A DNA stretch of 64,000 bases, taken from Pseudomonadota bacterium. GTDB taxonomy: Bacteria > Desulfobacterota > Desulfobulbia > Desulfobulbales > Desulfocapsaceae. A program made the position numbers and the translations under genes. Below, piece by piece: positions 56,037 to 64,000 of the stretch; position 1 is the first letter of the stretch; every line of letters starts with the position of its first letter. The notes under the pieces are model-generated. The model was not told where the DNA came from, did no database searches, and worked only from the letters and a program-made list of their open reading frames with translations. Where the stretch lies: positions 1-64,000 of the forward strand of contig JAHIUA010000021.1 in assembly GCA_018817385.1 (NCBI GenBank), given 5' to 3'.

Positions 56037-57317
56037 ATGAAGAAAAAAGAAAGCAACAAAGCAGGTTGTCCCCCCATGCCCGAGCTCCTTGCCCCCGCCG
56101 GAAATTTCGAGAAACTGGTTACCGCCATCCACTACGGGGCAGATGCCGTCTATATGGGTGGAAAAGAGTTCAGTCTTCGGGCAAAGGCTGGGAATTTCAG
56201 TCAACAGGCCATGGTCGAGGCCGTACATTATGCCCATACGCATGGGGTGAAGGTCTATGTGACCGTGAATATCCTGGCCCATAATTGTGATTTTGTTGGC
56301 CTGGACAGCTATCTTTTACAACTGCAGGAGGCCGAGGTGGACGCTTTGATCATTGCCGATCCAGGGATCCTCATGCGGGCTCGAAAATGTGTCCCGGATA
56401 TTCCAATTCACCTCTCCACCCAGGCCAATGTGACCAACGCCCAGGCTGCCGGTTTCTGGTTTGAGCAGAAGGCAGGACGCCTCAACCTGGCCCGGGAATT
56501 GTCCTTGCAGGAAATCGAGGAGATTCGAAACGAGGTGGATGGCGAGTTGGAGATTTTTGTTCATGGCGCCCTCTGTATCTCCTACTCCGGACGCTGTATG
56601 CTCTCCAACTATATGACCGGCAGGGATGCCAATCAGGGCAACTGTGCCCATCCCTGTCGCTACAGGTATCGTCTGATCGAAGAGAAGCGGCCGGGAGAGT
56701 ATTTCCCAGTGGAGGAGGACGAGCGGGGGACCTATATTTTTAACGCCAAGGATCTCTGTCTCTTGGAACGGTTACCGGAACTGGTGGCCTGCGGGGTAAA
56801 CTCCCTGAAGATCGAAGGGCGGATGAAATCCATATTTTATGTGGGTGGGGTGACACGCATCTATCGGGCTGCCCTGGATTATCTTGGCTCGCTTCCGGCC
56901 GAGGCCTGGGCAAAGCCGAAGGAAATTCGTCTGCCGCAGATACTTGTTGAGGAGATCGCCAGGACCGGGACTCGAGGGAGCAGTGAAAATTTTATCAGGC
57001 AACGCCCCGGGAGTTCCGAAATGCTCTATACCAGTTCTCGGGCCGTGCAGCAGGTGGAGCCGGTGGCCGTGATTCGTGAGGCGGGAGCCTCTCCTCTGGT
57101 GGAGATCAGGAATGTGTTGGAGAATGGGACTCGGATTGAGTATATGTTGCCCGGGATCGAGACTGTTGCCCTGACCGTTACCGGCATGGAGACAACAGGG
57201 GGGGAGGTGATCACTCGAGCCAATCCGGGGAATCGAGTCCTGCTCCATACGGATCCTGCCCTGATCCAGGGAAGGGTGAATGGAATCCTGCGTCGCAACA
57301 AGAGCAGTGACAGCTAA
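56037..57317 (+). CDS. U32-family peptidase-like tRNA/rRNA hydroxylation protein
   Basis: A 426-residue peptidase U32 family protein, related to YegQ/TrhP and RlhA, which install 5-hydroxyuridine or 5-hydroxycytidine on RNA. It begins PELLAPAGNFEKLVTAIHYG and has the U32 signature EIFVHGALCISYSGRCMLS, with the cysteines of CISYSGRC and NCAHPCRYRY. The C-terminus carries the short U32-C beta domain. It is divergent from mnmA, another tRNA-modification gene. Confidence 0.88.
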   Translation: MKKKESNKAGCPPMPELLAPAGNFEKLVTAIHYGADAVYMGGKEFSLRAKAGNFSQQAMVEAVHYAHTHGVKVYVTVNILAHNCDFVGLDSYLLQLQEAEVDALIIADPGILMRARKCVPDIPIHLSTQANVTNAQAAGFWFEQKAGRLNLARELSLQEIEEIRNEVDGELEIFVHGALCISYSGRCMLSNYMTGRDANQGNCAHPCRYRYRLIEEKRPGEYFPVEEDERGTYIFNAKDLCLLERLPELVACGVNSLKIEGRMKSIFYVGGVTRIYRAALDYLGSLPAEAWAKPKEIRLPQILVEEIARTGTRGSSENFIRQRPGSSEMLYTSSRAVQQVEPVAVIREAGASPLVEIRNVLENGTRIEYMLPGIETVALTVTGMETTGGEVITRANPGNRVLLHTDPALIQGRVNGILRRNKSSDS

Positions 57318-57464
57318 GGGCTGTTGAGACGTTCCTCCGGCAAATGAAACAAAAAAAGGTCCCCTGTCTCTGAATCCTTTGGGGCTCCTTGTGCTCCTCG
57401 AAGGTGCCGGGAGTATGAAAAGCCGCTTTACTCAACCAGTCAAACTCCAGGCATCTTCTGTGGA

Positions 57465-57503
57465 GCCTGCCAATGGCAGGCAGTGAAATTACCCTTGCAA
57501 GGG
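57465..57503. terminator. Two adjacent hairpins between convergent genes
   Basis: GCCTGCC-AAT-GGCAGGC (57465-57481) and a perfect palindrome CCCTTGCAAGGG (57492-57503) lie between the U32 gene and the CMD-like gene. No strong T-tract follows, so terminator activity is inferred from position. Confidence 0.4.
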
Positions 57504-57531
57504 GTGGTCTGGCCGCCGTTGGTTCTTTCTC

Positions 57532-57858
57532 CTATTTCTTCGCCTTGTCTGTGTCACGGATCCAGGAATAGGCCGCTGCCGCTGCCGGAAAACCAATAGT
57601 CGAGATCAATAGATTAATCACCTGGAAGAGTTCTTCATGGCTTGCCCCTGCTTCCAGGGCCCTCCTGGCATGGGAGTGCACGCCTCCTTCGCTGCGGATT
57701 CCTATGGCGGCCGCAAGCTGGACGAGATGGGTTGTTTTGACATCAAGCGGTCCGCTGGTTCGGGCTAGCTCAGCGCCTTTGGCGTAGGCAGTGAACATCT
57801 CGGGGAATTGTTTTTGATAGTGCTGGAAATTTTCCGGTAATTGGCTAAAGTCGGTCAT
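57532..57858 (-). CDS. Carboxymuconolactone decarboxylase-like protein
   Basis: A 108-residue all-helical AhpD-like domain. The family block is ELARTSGPLDVKTTHLVQLAAAIGIRS in outline, followed by GGVHSHARRALEAGAS where redox-active members have CxxCxxxH. Only the His is present here, so peroxidase or disulfide chemistry is unlikely. SD-type GAGG precedes the ATG. Function unknown. Confidence 0.83.
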   Translation of the reverse strand: MTDFSQLPENFQHYQKQFPEMFTAYAKGAELARTSGPLDVKTTHLVQLAAAIGIRSEGGVHSHARRALEAGASHEELFQVINLLISTIGFPAAAAAYSWIRDTDKAKK

Positions 57859-57887
57859 ATCATCCTCGCTGGGGTCTGTTTTTGGAA

Positions 57888-58496
57888 CTACTCAAACTGA
57901 GCGTAGTGCTCCTGCCATCTTTCCATGGCCTGTTCCATCTCTTGGATATTGAGACGGAGCTGGCTCTGTTCAGGGTGCGGCTGTGCCAATTCATTCTCTA
58001 AATTCTGGAGACAGGTGTGGATACGGTCCCGGTCGTGATCCATATCCCGGAGCCGATCTCCCAGCTGATCCCGGTCTCGACTGTTCAATCCTGCGGCAAA
58101 TCGGCTGTGGGCCTCCTCCAGCTGGCGGAATTCACTATGGAGGCTAAGGCGGGCTCTTTCCAGTTCACCAGCCTGCAGGCTTTCCCCGGATGCCAGTCTG
58201 TCCATTGCTCTGATCCGGACCTGCATATGTTGCATTGTGTTCTCACAGTCTTGGATCTGAGTACGCTGTTGGCTGCTTACCTGGTTTTGCTCCTGAATCT
58301 TCTGCCTGCTTTCACCCTGTTCCCGCATGCCTCCCTGGTCTCCGGAAAAACCATCCCTGCCATCGCCACTTCTGTTGCCGCCTCCACCATGATCACCGCC
58401 TCCTCCGCCACCGCCCTTGGCGAGCAGGGGGGTGGGAACAAGGGTGATGCAGAGAACAAGCATGACAAGTGACAAAACTGTTTGCCATCTTTTCAT
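57888..58496 (-). CDS. Secreted Gly/Gln/Arg-rich hypothetical protein
   Basis: A 202-residue protein. The signal peptide is VLSLVMLVLCITLVPTPLLA. A Gly/Asp/His low-complexity segment follows (GGGGGGDHGGGGNRSGDGRD), then a long charged helix rich in Q, R, E and H (about 60-200), with one Cys pair. The ATG at 58496 is preceded by GGAGG and starts the signal peptide, so the longer frame is rejected. It resembles small periplasmic chaperone-like helical proteins only in general character. Confidence 0.65.
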   Translation of the reverse strand: MKRWQTVLSLVMLVLCITLVPTPLLAKGGGGGGGDHGGGGNRSGDGRDGFSGDQGGMREQGESRQKIQEQNQVSSQQRTQIQDCENTMQHMQVRIRAMDRLASGESLQAGELERARLSLHSEFRQLEEAHSRFAAGLNSRDRDQLGDRLRDMDHDRDRIHTCLQNLENELAQPHPEQSQLRLNIQEMEQAMERWQEHYAQFE

Positions 58497-58637
58497 TGTC
58501 AACCTCCATTCACTTTTTTGGCTATCTTGGCTGAGGATTTCCAGGGGGATTCTGCCCTGAGTACTCAAGTATATCATGAAAATGGAGTGGCAACTATGCG
58601 TATTTTACTCAGTACCCTGAAAAAAAGAGGGTGTTAT

Positions 58638-58847
58638 ATGGATTCCCAATTCATATCCGTCACCCCCTCTCTGTTTCGCGGGGACAACCTTCTCTACTCC
58701 ATTGAGCTGCTGTATCTGACGGGTCATTACCTGTTGTCGGTCTTTTTCCTGATACCGCGATCACCTCAGATGGCGGTACTGCCGAAAGAGTCAATAAACC
58801 AGAAAGGAATGATCGAATGTATTGCAAAGATTCCAGCTGAGGATTAA
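58638..58847 (+). CDS. Possible 69-residue small protein
   Basis: An ATG frame with AGAGGG upstream encodes a peptide with one hydrophobic stretch (LLYLTGHYLLSVFFLIP). It could be a small membrane protein. There is no homologue I recognise, and a partly complementary AGAGGGTG/CACCCCCTCT pair spans its start. Low confidence. Confidence 0.25.
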   Translation: MDSQFISVTPSLFRGDNLLYSIELLYLTGHYLLSVFFLIPRSPQMAVLPKESINQKGMIECIAKIPAED

Positions 58848-58894
58848 TGACAGAAAACAGGTCCTGTTCAGTAGCACTTGATCTTCGCTAAGTC

Positions 58895-59005
58895 AGGTCT
58901 TCTCAAGGAGCATGAGGTAGGTCCCACAGTCCGAAATGAAGAAAAATAAGGGACTGCTAAACAGCTATAGCACGGTTTTTTGTCAATTGTTGGGTATTAT
59001 CTGAA
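58895..59005. repeat. Dispersed repeat, copy 2
   Basis: Second copy of the repeat at 8671-8780, same orientation. Its ATG frame gives MKKNKGLLNSYSTVFCQLLG, related to the first copy's peptide. It lies just upstream of the structured leader of yqeC. Confidence 0.55.
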
Positions 59006-59025
59006 GAGTTGCTGTTAACATAAGA

Positions 59026-59123
59026 TCCTGACTGGATGCTTTGTGCCGCTTATAACGTATAGCGGATTGTCAGGAGACGAAAGCCACTGACGCAAAGATC
59101 CTCGCGGCCGCAAAGGCGAGAGG
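59026..59123 (+). ncRNA. Candidate structured leader RNA upstream of yqeC
   Basis: A nested fold is visible: TCCTGAC (59026-59032) pairs perfectly with GTCAGGA (59069-59075). Inside it CCGCT/AGCGG (59046-59050 with 59061-59065) forms a second stem. Downstream CTCGC/GCGAG (59101-59105 with 59116-59120) forms a third. The unpaired joints GACGAAAGCC and GACGCAAAG look like conserved RNA-motif sequence. It ends 83 bases before yqeC. It does not match any riboswitch class I can name with confidence. Confidence 0.35.
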
Positions 59124-59205
59124 CAGACGATTTCTGCTAACTTCCATTCATTGGGAGAAATTATCATCTAGGCAGTTTCAGGTAGAGTACCTCCGAGCAA
59201 TTAGA

Positions 59206-60003
59206 ATGCATTCAATCATACATACACTCAATATCAAGCAAAAGGGAATCCTCTCTTTCGTCGGTGCCGGCGGCAAAACAACACTCATGTTCAGAATTGC
59301 AGAGGAGTTGGCTCGCGCAGATAGGCGTATTTTGGTGACAACGACCACCAAAATTTTTGCGCCCGACAAAAAAAAGTATCCTCATCTTCTTGTTACAAAA
59401 TCCAAACAGGATTTGCAGGACAGGGCTGAAATGATTTTCAGGCGATCCAATCTCATTGTCGCGGCTTCACACCATTGCCCGAAAACCAACAAGCTCATCG
59501 GGTTTTCCCCCGAGGTTGTTGACAGCCTCTGGCAGTCGGGATGTTTTCGCTGGATTCTGGTGGAAGCTGACGGATCTGCCCGCAAACCCATAAAGGCTCC
59601 TGGCGAACATGAACCGGTAATCCCTCGCTATACCCGTTATCTTTTTGGTCTTATTGGCCTGCAGGGGCTCGGTAAACCATTAGACGAACACTACGTCCAC
59701 AGGGTAAAGCAGTTTCAAGAGATAACCGGCCTGGCAGTAGGGAGTGACATCGAGTTATCGGCAATTACGGCCCTCGTTAATCATAAAAACGGACTGTTCA
59801 AAAAATGTCCTGGCGAGGCACAAACCATAGTCTTTATGAACCAGGCTGATACCCTTCCCAACCCTGATGTTCGGAAATCAATTGTTAAGCAAATGCGTCA
59901 GAGTTTACTGGATATGGCGGACATCGTTGCGATTGGACAGGCGGACAAGGCAGATGGGATCATTGAGGCATATTGCAAAGCCTCTCTGAAAGAGTCACTC
60001 TAA
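59206..60003 (+). CDS. yqeC: Selenium-dependent hydroxylase accessory protein YqeC
   Basis: A 265-residue P-loop protein with Walker A FVGAGGKTTLMF (about 18-29), TTTTKIF switch region, ILVEADGSARKPIKAP and FGLIGLQGLGKPLDE, the hallmarks of the YqeC family. The family co-occurs with labile-selenium molybdenum hydroxylases such as nicotinate dehydrogenase and purine hydroxylase. Convergent with the XdhC-like gene. The start codon has no strong Shine-Dalgarno sequence. Confidence 0.88.
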   Translation: MHSIIHTLNIKQKGILSFVGAGGKTTLMFRIAEELARADRRILVTTTTKIFAPDKKKYPHLLVTKSKQDLQDRAEMIFRRSNLIVAASHHCPKTNKLIGFSPEVVDSLWQSGCFRWILVEADGSARKPIKAPGEHEPVIPRYTRYLFGLIGLQGLGKPLDEHYVHRVKQFQEITGLAVGSDIELSAITALVNHKNGLFKKCPGEAQTIVFMNQADTLPNPDVRKSIVKQMRQSLLDMADIVAIGQADKADGIIEAYCKASLKESL

Positions 60004-60141
60004 AAGCTTGTCTGAGAATAGGTTTTAACCACAATCGAGGCATTTCTGAAGAATAAGTGTAGCCATTTTGCTCATATCGCGAACATTATTTTTTTGAAAG
60101 AACGAAGAGTTTTGGGGAAAAGGAATGGTTGCACAGGCTCC
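60003..60141. repeat. MITE-like inverted-repeat element, family 1, copy C
   Basis: The element begins AAGCTTGTCTGAGAATAGG at the yqeC stop codon and ends GCACAGGCTCC. Read on the minus strand its interior (CCCCAAAACTCTTCGTTCTTT, about 20 bases, then AATAATGTTCGCGATATG) matches copy B at 27356-27459. It separates the convergent yqeC and xdhC genes. Confidence 0.6.
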
Positions 60142-60279
60142 CAGGGAGCTGGCGGACTGAGGCATGATTCTGGCCGTGGGAAAGGCAAGGTGATTGCTGA
60201 TTTCCTCCTCCCAAAGGGGTGCAAGGAGGCAGTCCTGCTGTTTCTGGAAAAAAGAGGGTCCCTGACCCACGGCTCTATA

Positions 60280-61293
60280 TCAGCGCTTGAATCTTGCTCG
60301 AACCTGAACCAGCTCGGCAATAATACTTAGAGCAATTTCATGGGGAGTATCTGCTCCTATGTTCAGCCCAATTGGGCTATGAATACGCTGTAGTTGGGCT
60401 TCATTGACGTTTTCTCTTCGAAGTGAATTGTAAATGATTTCCCGCTTCTTTTTACTTCCTATCATGCCAATATAGCCGGCCTTGGTCATTAAGGCCTGGG
60501 CGAGCACATCGCGGTCATGCAGATGTCCTCTGGTGACTATAACAATATAGTCGTCAAGTGAGAGTTCTCCAAAGCAACGGTCAAAAGACTCGAGTACAAC
60601 TACCTCGCGGGCATGTGGGTAGCGATCTTTATTGGCAAATTCGATTCGATCGTCCATCACCACAACTTCAAAACCAGCGAATGAAGCCAGCTGGGCGGTG
60701 GCTAAGGCAACGTGTCCTGCGCCTATTATATGCACCACTCCAGGTGACACCATCGGTTCCACAAAAATATCTTCATTATTCAAACTGGCGAGGAAAGGAG
60801 CCCGATAATTCTTTCCACTGATCTTGCTTTTTAACTCGACAGGGATATTCAGCTGTGTGTCGGTCCCTAAGTGTACTAATCGGGGGGGGGCTCCTTCTTG
60901 GGGCAACACTGTCCCCAGCAAGGGTCGCATTCCCTGGCGATAATCGTTTCGTATTTGCACTAATGTCTCAAGAACATCGGGTTCCAGCCGCTGAAGTAAG
61001 ACAGAAACAGAACCGCCGCAGACCATACCTTCGTTTGCAGCCGAAGTCTCACTGAGAGAAAAATCCAACTCAGCATAGGGGCAGGAATTTACAAAAAGTT
61101 CTTTTGCTTTTGCCTGGCAGGCACCTTCAAGAGCTCCGCCACCTATTGTTCCGGAAAGGGTTGCATTTTCGCATATCATTATTCTTGCCCCTGACGTCCT
61201 TGGCGCAGAGCCATTACTGCGAACTACAGTCCCGAGCACTACCGATTCCCCCTTCTTTAACGAACTGATCAGATCGTCTAGGATATGTCGCAC
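60280..61293 (-). CDS. xdhC: XdhC/CoxI-family molybdenum hydroxylase maturation factor
   Basis: A 337-residue protein with the N-terminal XdhC_CoxI block (GESVVLGTVVRSNGSAPRTS, GTIGGGALEG, GMVCGGSVSVLLQ with the Cys that sulfurates Moco) and a C-terminal Rossmann domain (VHIIGAGHVALATAQLA, VIVTRGHLHD, GMIGSKKKRE). It inserts sulfurated or selenated molybdenum cofactor into hydroxylases. The GTG at 61293 follows GAGGAG. No hydroxylase structural gene is in the window. Confidence 0.92.
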   Translation of the reverse strand: MRHILDDLISSLKKGESVVLGTVVRSNGSAPRTSGARIMICENATLSGTIGGGALEGACQAKAKELFVNSCPYAELDFSLSETSAANEGMVCGGSVSVLLQRLEPDVLETLVQIRNDYRQGMRPLLGTVLPQEGAPPRLVHLGTDTQLNIPVELKSKISGKNYRAPFLASLNNEDIFVEPMVSPGVVHIIGAGHVALATAQLASFAGFEVVVMDDRIEFANKDRYPHAREVVVLESFDRCFGELSLDDYIVIVTRGHLHDRDVLAQALMTKAGYIGMIGSKKKREIIYNSLRRENVNEAQLQRIHSPIGLNIGADTPHEIALSIIAELVQVRARFKR

Positions 61294-61393
61294 GTAATTC
61301 TCCTCATTTCACTTTCACCTCTTCCAGCTACACAGCAAGCTACTTTAATTGTTTCTGTATAACGACGGCAGTTGTATGTTGATGGGCCAATAC

Positions 61394-62119
61394 TTACAAA
61401 CAGGTAACATCCGCTCCGACAAATTTAATTGCTGCTTTGGCAATGATTTGGAGGGGATCAACAAAAATGCCATCAAGGGGATATTCGTTATGCACTACAG
61501 AAAGCTCCGTGCATCCCAGGATAAAAACCTCTACCCCCTTTTTTTCCCTCATTTCTTTTATTGTTTGTTCGTACCCGCTCCTGTCAAAAGAAAAGTTATT
61601 GGCTTTTACACCATCGTAAATCATTTTTGTAACTTCATCCTGGCCTTTTTTATCTGGTTTTACTTGAGTTAAATCAAATTTTTCCAGTCCATTTTTGTAA
61701 ACATTCGCTTTGTAGGTTCCTTGCGTGGCCAGAACTCCAATTTTCTTTTGCTTAGGGTAGTGCTCTGTTATCCATCGAACAGTTTCTTCAATCATATGCA
61801 ACACTGGTGTGTTAATGCTTTCAGATATCTCTTTATAAAAAGCATGAGCAGTGTTGCACGGCATAATAATACAGGACACATTGCAATTCTCCAGCCGTTT
61901 AGCCGTAGCGATAAGTTCAGGTCGTGGGTCTTCTGAGGTAGTATCGAGCAAAAATTGTGTTCTGTCGGGAATTCTGCTGTTATTGTCTACAATTACAGGT
62001 GGGTGTTGCTGGTCGCAATCAGCCTTTGTGTTATCGACAAGTGCCTGAGCTAAAGCCACAGTTGCCATAGGCCCCATACCGCCTAAAATGCCTATCGTTT
62101 TAAAGCAATTGACCTGCAT
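61394..62119 (-). CDS. Aspartate/glutamate racemase family protein
   Basis: A 241-residue Asp/Glu racemase-fold enzyme, PLP-independent. It shows TIGILGGMGPMATV at the N-terminus, the first catalytic Cys in IIMPCNTAH (about 88) and the second in ILGCTELS (about 199). It interconverts L- and D-aspartate (or another amino acid). Divergent from a branched-chain amino-acid-type ABC transporter, suggesting linked amino-acid use. ATG follows AAAGGAAAAG. Confidence 0.92.
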   Translation of the reverse strand: MQVNCFKTIGILGGMGPMATVALAQALVDNTKADCDQQHPPVIVDNNSRIPDRTQFLLDTTSEDPRPELIATAKRLENCNVSCIIMPCNTAHAFYKEISESINTPVLHMIEETVRWITEHYPKQKKIGVLATQGTYKANVYKNGLEKFDLTQVKPDKKGQDEVTKMIYDGVKANNFSFDRSGYEQTIKEMREKKGVEVFILGCTELSVVHNEYPLDGIFVDPLQIIAKAAIKFVGADVTCL

Positions 62120-62577
62120 AGTTCTTTTCCTTTACACGCCTTGTTGGATTGAATCAAACTGGATTCGTTCCCTCCCCCCTTGCATAACTGGTCCTCAGTA
62201 CAGCAATAGCATCCTGAAAAACCAAGCATCCTGAGAAATCATATAAAGGGTTAACTTTGTTCTGTCAAAAGAAATGTTAACTATGGGTTAAAATGCCCCA
62301 TTCGAAAAAAATACATATTTGTTGTGAAATGCATACATATGTTACATTTATGTGGTGTTTCTTTTTGGGAATTGGTTTTTTTAGGACTTTAGGTAAAACA
62401 TATCTTTACATGTGAGTGTTTACGTGCGTACAATGTCAAGTATTGACAAAGTGATCTCTTTTATGGCACATACATTGCTTAACAGTAACGCGAATTGAAG
62501 TTTACTGTGAGTGAATTATTGATCGGTTCGCTGTGGATGACGTTATTGATGTTAAATTTTTCAGATTAGGAGGTAGT
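62120..62577. other. AT-rich divergent promoter region
   Basis: The 458 bases between the racemase and the binding-protein gene are AT-rich and non-coding. TTGACA occurs at 62445-62450 but without a well-spaced -10 box that I can defend. Repeated ACATATG/CATATGT elements (about 62320-62345) may be operators. No gene is seen. Confidence 0.45.
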
Positions 62578-63738
62578 ATGAAAAAAGTGCTTGTTTTTTC
62601 TATCGTGTTAGCCTGCTGCTTGGCTGCAACATTCACCATGGCCAATGATGTGGTCAAAATCGCCTTTATAGGGCCAATGACTGGTTCGAACGCAGCCCAG
62701 GGGATGGGTGCAAAAAATTCTTTTGATCTCGCTGTTAGGCTGGCAAACCAATCAGGGGATTTTCCATACACCCTTGAAGTCGTAGCCTTGGACGATGCCT
62801 CCGACCCCGCAACTGGCGCAAGTGCAGCTACTAAAATTGTTTCAGACTCAAAAATTATTGCTGCAGCAGGACACTGGAACAGTCCTGTTGCCCGCGCGAC
62901 AATCCCAATTTTTCACGAAAACAACACCGCGCTCATTATCTGGGGGGCGATTGGCGTTGATCTCACAGACAAGTACGGGAAAATGTATCCGGAAATCACC
63001 CGGGTTTGCCCAAAACTTGATGCAGAGAACAAATACCTTGCCAATTTTCTCACCGAAAAAGGCTACAAAGCGTTCAGTGTCATTCATGACAATTCCGCAT
63101 ATGGGGCTGACTGTCAGGTCTTCATGGAAAGCTCGCTCAAGGAAAAAGGAGCTACAATACTCTCTACTGATGCAGTCAATGTTGGCGAAAAAGATTTCAT
63201 GCCCATCCTTGCCAAATCCCTCCAGTTGCAGCCCCAGGCAATGTACTACGGTGGCGTAGTGACAGAGGCTGCACTGCTTCGGTTACAAATGGCTAAAATC
63301 GGCCTTCGCAACGTTCTCTTCTGCGGTATTTCTGGGATTGCAGACGAAAAATTCAATGAAGTTGCCGGAAGATCGGCAGAAGGGGCTGTTATTGTAAAAC
63401 CCGGTGATGACGCAGAGATTGCCGGTTGGGACGATTTTGTTGCAGCGTATGACAAACAAAACTACTCCGAGCCAATGGGTGCCTATGGAAAATACTCCTA
63501 TGACGCAGCGAACATAATCCTCGCAGCCCTTAAAGAAGTTGGTCCGGATAAAGCCAAGGTTGTAGAAGCTATCCGCAATATAAAATACAAAGGTCTGTTG
63601 GGCGAGTATACCTTTGACAGCACCGGCCAGACAACATTGCTCGACATGGGCATAATGGTCAGCCAGGATGGTGAATGGGTTAAGTGGGACGATTCCAGCT
63701 ATGCCAAAGGTGAGAAAAAACTGGTCGGACTTAAATAG
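62578..63738 (+). CDS. livK: Branched-chain amino-acid-type ABC transporter substrate-binding protein
   Basis: A 386-residue periplasmic receptor. The signal peptide is MKKVLVFSIVLACCLAATFT to ANDV. The type I periplasmic-binding fold has KIAFIGPMTGSNAAQGMGAK, AAAGHWNSPVARATIPIFHE and VIHDNSAYG. The ATG at 62578 has a strong AGGAGG; the longer frame is rejected. Ligand may be a branched-chain or, given the racemase, an acidic amino acid. The permease gene follows after a hairpin. Confidence 0.93.
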   Translation: MKKVLVFSIVLACCLAATFTMANDVVKIAFIGPMTGSNAAQGMGAKNSFDLAVRLANQSGDFPYTLEVVALDDASDPATGASAATKIVSDSKIIAAAGHWNSPVARATIPIFHENNTALIIWGAIGVDLTDKYGKMYPEITRVCPKLDAENKYLANFLTEKGYKAFSVIHDNSAYGADCQVFMESSLKEKGATILSTDAVNVGEKDFMPILAKSLQLQPQAMYYGGVVTEAALLRLQMAKIGLRNVLFCGISGIADEKFNEVAGRSAEGAVIVKPGDDAEIAGWDDFVAAYDKQNYSEPMGAYGKYSYDAANIILAALKEVGPDKAKVVEAIRNIKYKGLLGEYTFDSTGQTTLLDMGIMVSQDGEWVKWDDSSYAKGEKKLVGLK

Positions 63739-63762
63739 ATAGATTTCTCTCCCAAGCTTTAT

Positions 63763-63790
63763 GTCTGTCGGCTTTCCCCGGCCGACAGAC
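63763..63790 (+). terminator. Attenuating hairpin between livK and livH
   Basis: A perfect 10-bp stem (GTCTGTCGGC, GCCGACAGAC) with an 8-nt loop and no T-tract lies 24 bases after the livK stop. Such hairpins commonly stabilise the receptor mRNA and lower permease expression. Confidence 0.6.
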
Positions 63791-63820
63791 GATTCAACCT
63801 TATTAGTTAAGGAGCATGCC

Positions 63821-64000
63821 GTGTCTCTGGTTTTCTTATTGCAGATAAAAAACAGCATTATGCTCGGAGCACAATACTCGCTCATTGCCATAGGCTTTAC
63901 GTTATTTTTCGGAGCACTTAATGTCGTAGTGTTTTGCCAGGGTGCCTTCTACATTCTTGCCACTTTCATAGGCGCGGGCCTCTTATCACTGCTTATTGGC
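63821..64000 (+). CDS. livH: Branched-chain amino-acid ABC permease, N-terminal part
   Basis: The first 60 codons of a LivH-type permease, cut by the right edge. GTG at 63821 has AAGGAG upstream; the overlapping ATG at 63816 opens into a quick stop. The sequence NSIMLGAQYSLIAIGFTLFF, then GALNVVVFCQGAFYILATF, matches the LivH N-terminal transmembrane region (usual motif GL.YALIALGLTLIFG). Confidence 0.88.
   Translation, partial: MSLVFLLQIKNSIMLGAQYSLIAIGFTLFFGALNVVVFCQGAFYILATFIGAGLLSLLIG

Noticed and set aside
59085-59100. GACGCAAAG near yqeC as a second GEMM riboswitch
   Set aside because: The tetraloop stem and the GCAAACC and GGTTGCC blocks of GEMM are missing.

Overview
The window looks like a chromosomal segment of an anaerobic deltaproteobacterium, most likely a sulfur-cycling member of the Desulfobulbales/Desulfobacterota. 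The inference rests on a soluble HdrA/MvhADG-type electron-bifurcating module, multiheme cytochromes c, a DVU0298-like HEAT-repeat protein, and selenium-linked genes. No rRNA, tRNA, CRISPR array or intact transposase gene was seen.

Layout. 1-8.8 kb is an accessory region: a possible GEMM-I cyclic-dinucleotide riboswitch with a terminator, several small terminal-inverted-repeat (MITE-like) elements, a 7-bladed FG-GAP/MopE surface protein, a truncated RAYT transposase, a decayed gene tail, a cupin, a 2-oxoacid decarboxylase and a CBS-domain protein. 8.8-13.3 kb is a giant secreted M6-type metalloprotease. 14.5-22.8 kb is recC-recB-recD with overlapping genes. 22.9-26.5 kb is a divergent pair: a ten-haem OTR-family cytochrome and a cytochrome c/periplasmic-binding fusion.

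The most striking locus is 27.5-35.6 kb, transcribed leftward: hydrogenase maturation protease, HTH-HdrC-HdrB-like fusion, HdrA, MvhD, MvhG, MvhA. Four of the six reading frames are broken by a single UGA at a position where the family has a functional cysteine. Each UGA is followed by a stem-loop with a 5-nt loop that starts with or contains GG. In three cases the stem begins exactly 16 nt after the UGA. I read these as four selenocysteine codons (HdrB/C-like U308, HdrA U61, MvhD U66, MvhA U451), not as pseudogenes. Together the genes would encode a cytoplasmic [NiFeSe] hydrogenase-heterodisulfide reductase-like complex, with H2 oxidation at MvhAG, electron transfer through MvhD to the HdrA flavin, and a Sec-containing CCG-domain partner. 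The partner protein unexpectedly carries an N-terminal MerR/excisionase-type helix-turn-helix.

36.2-41.4 kb is a leftward copper-handling cluster (two NosL proteins, a short membrane-anchored protein, a MacB-like ABC permease and ATPase, a polytopic membrane protein and a SCO/SenC protein). 41.7-43.5 kb is glnK-amtB with a very good sigma-54 promoter. 43.9-48.6 kb carries a small membrane protein, a cNMP-binding/DUF4388 regulator, ferritin, a HEAT-repeat protein and a nitrilase-RfaE2 fusion. 48.7-55.9 kb, leftward, holds an HBM-type chemoreceptor, recA, cinA, mtaB and mnmA. 56.0-58.5 kb has a U32 peptidase-family protein, a carboxymuconolactone decarboxylase-like protein and a secreted Q/R-rich protein. 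59.2-61.3 kb has the selenium/molybdenum hydroxylase accessory genes yqeC and xdhC, convergent. 61.4-64.0 kb has an Asp/Glu racemase divergent from the start of a branched-chain amino-acid ABC transporter, which runs off the right edge.
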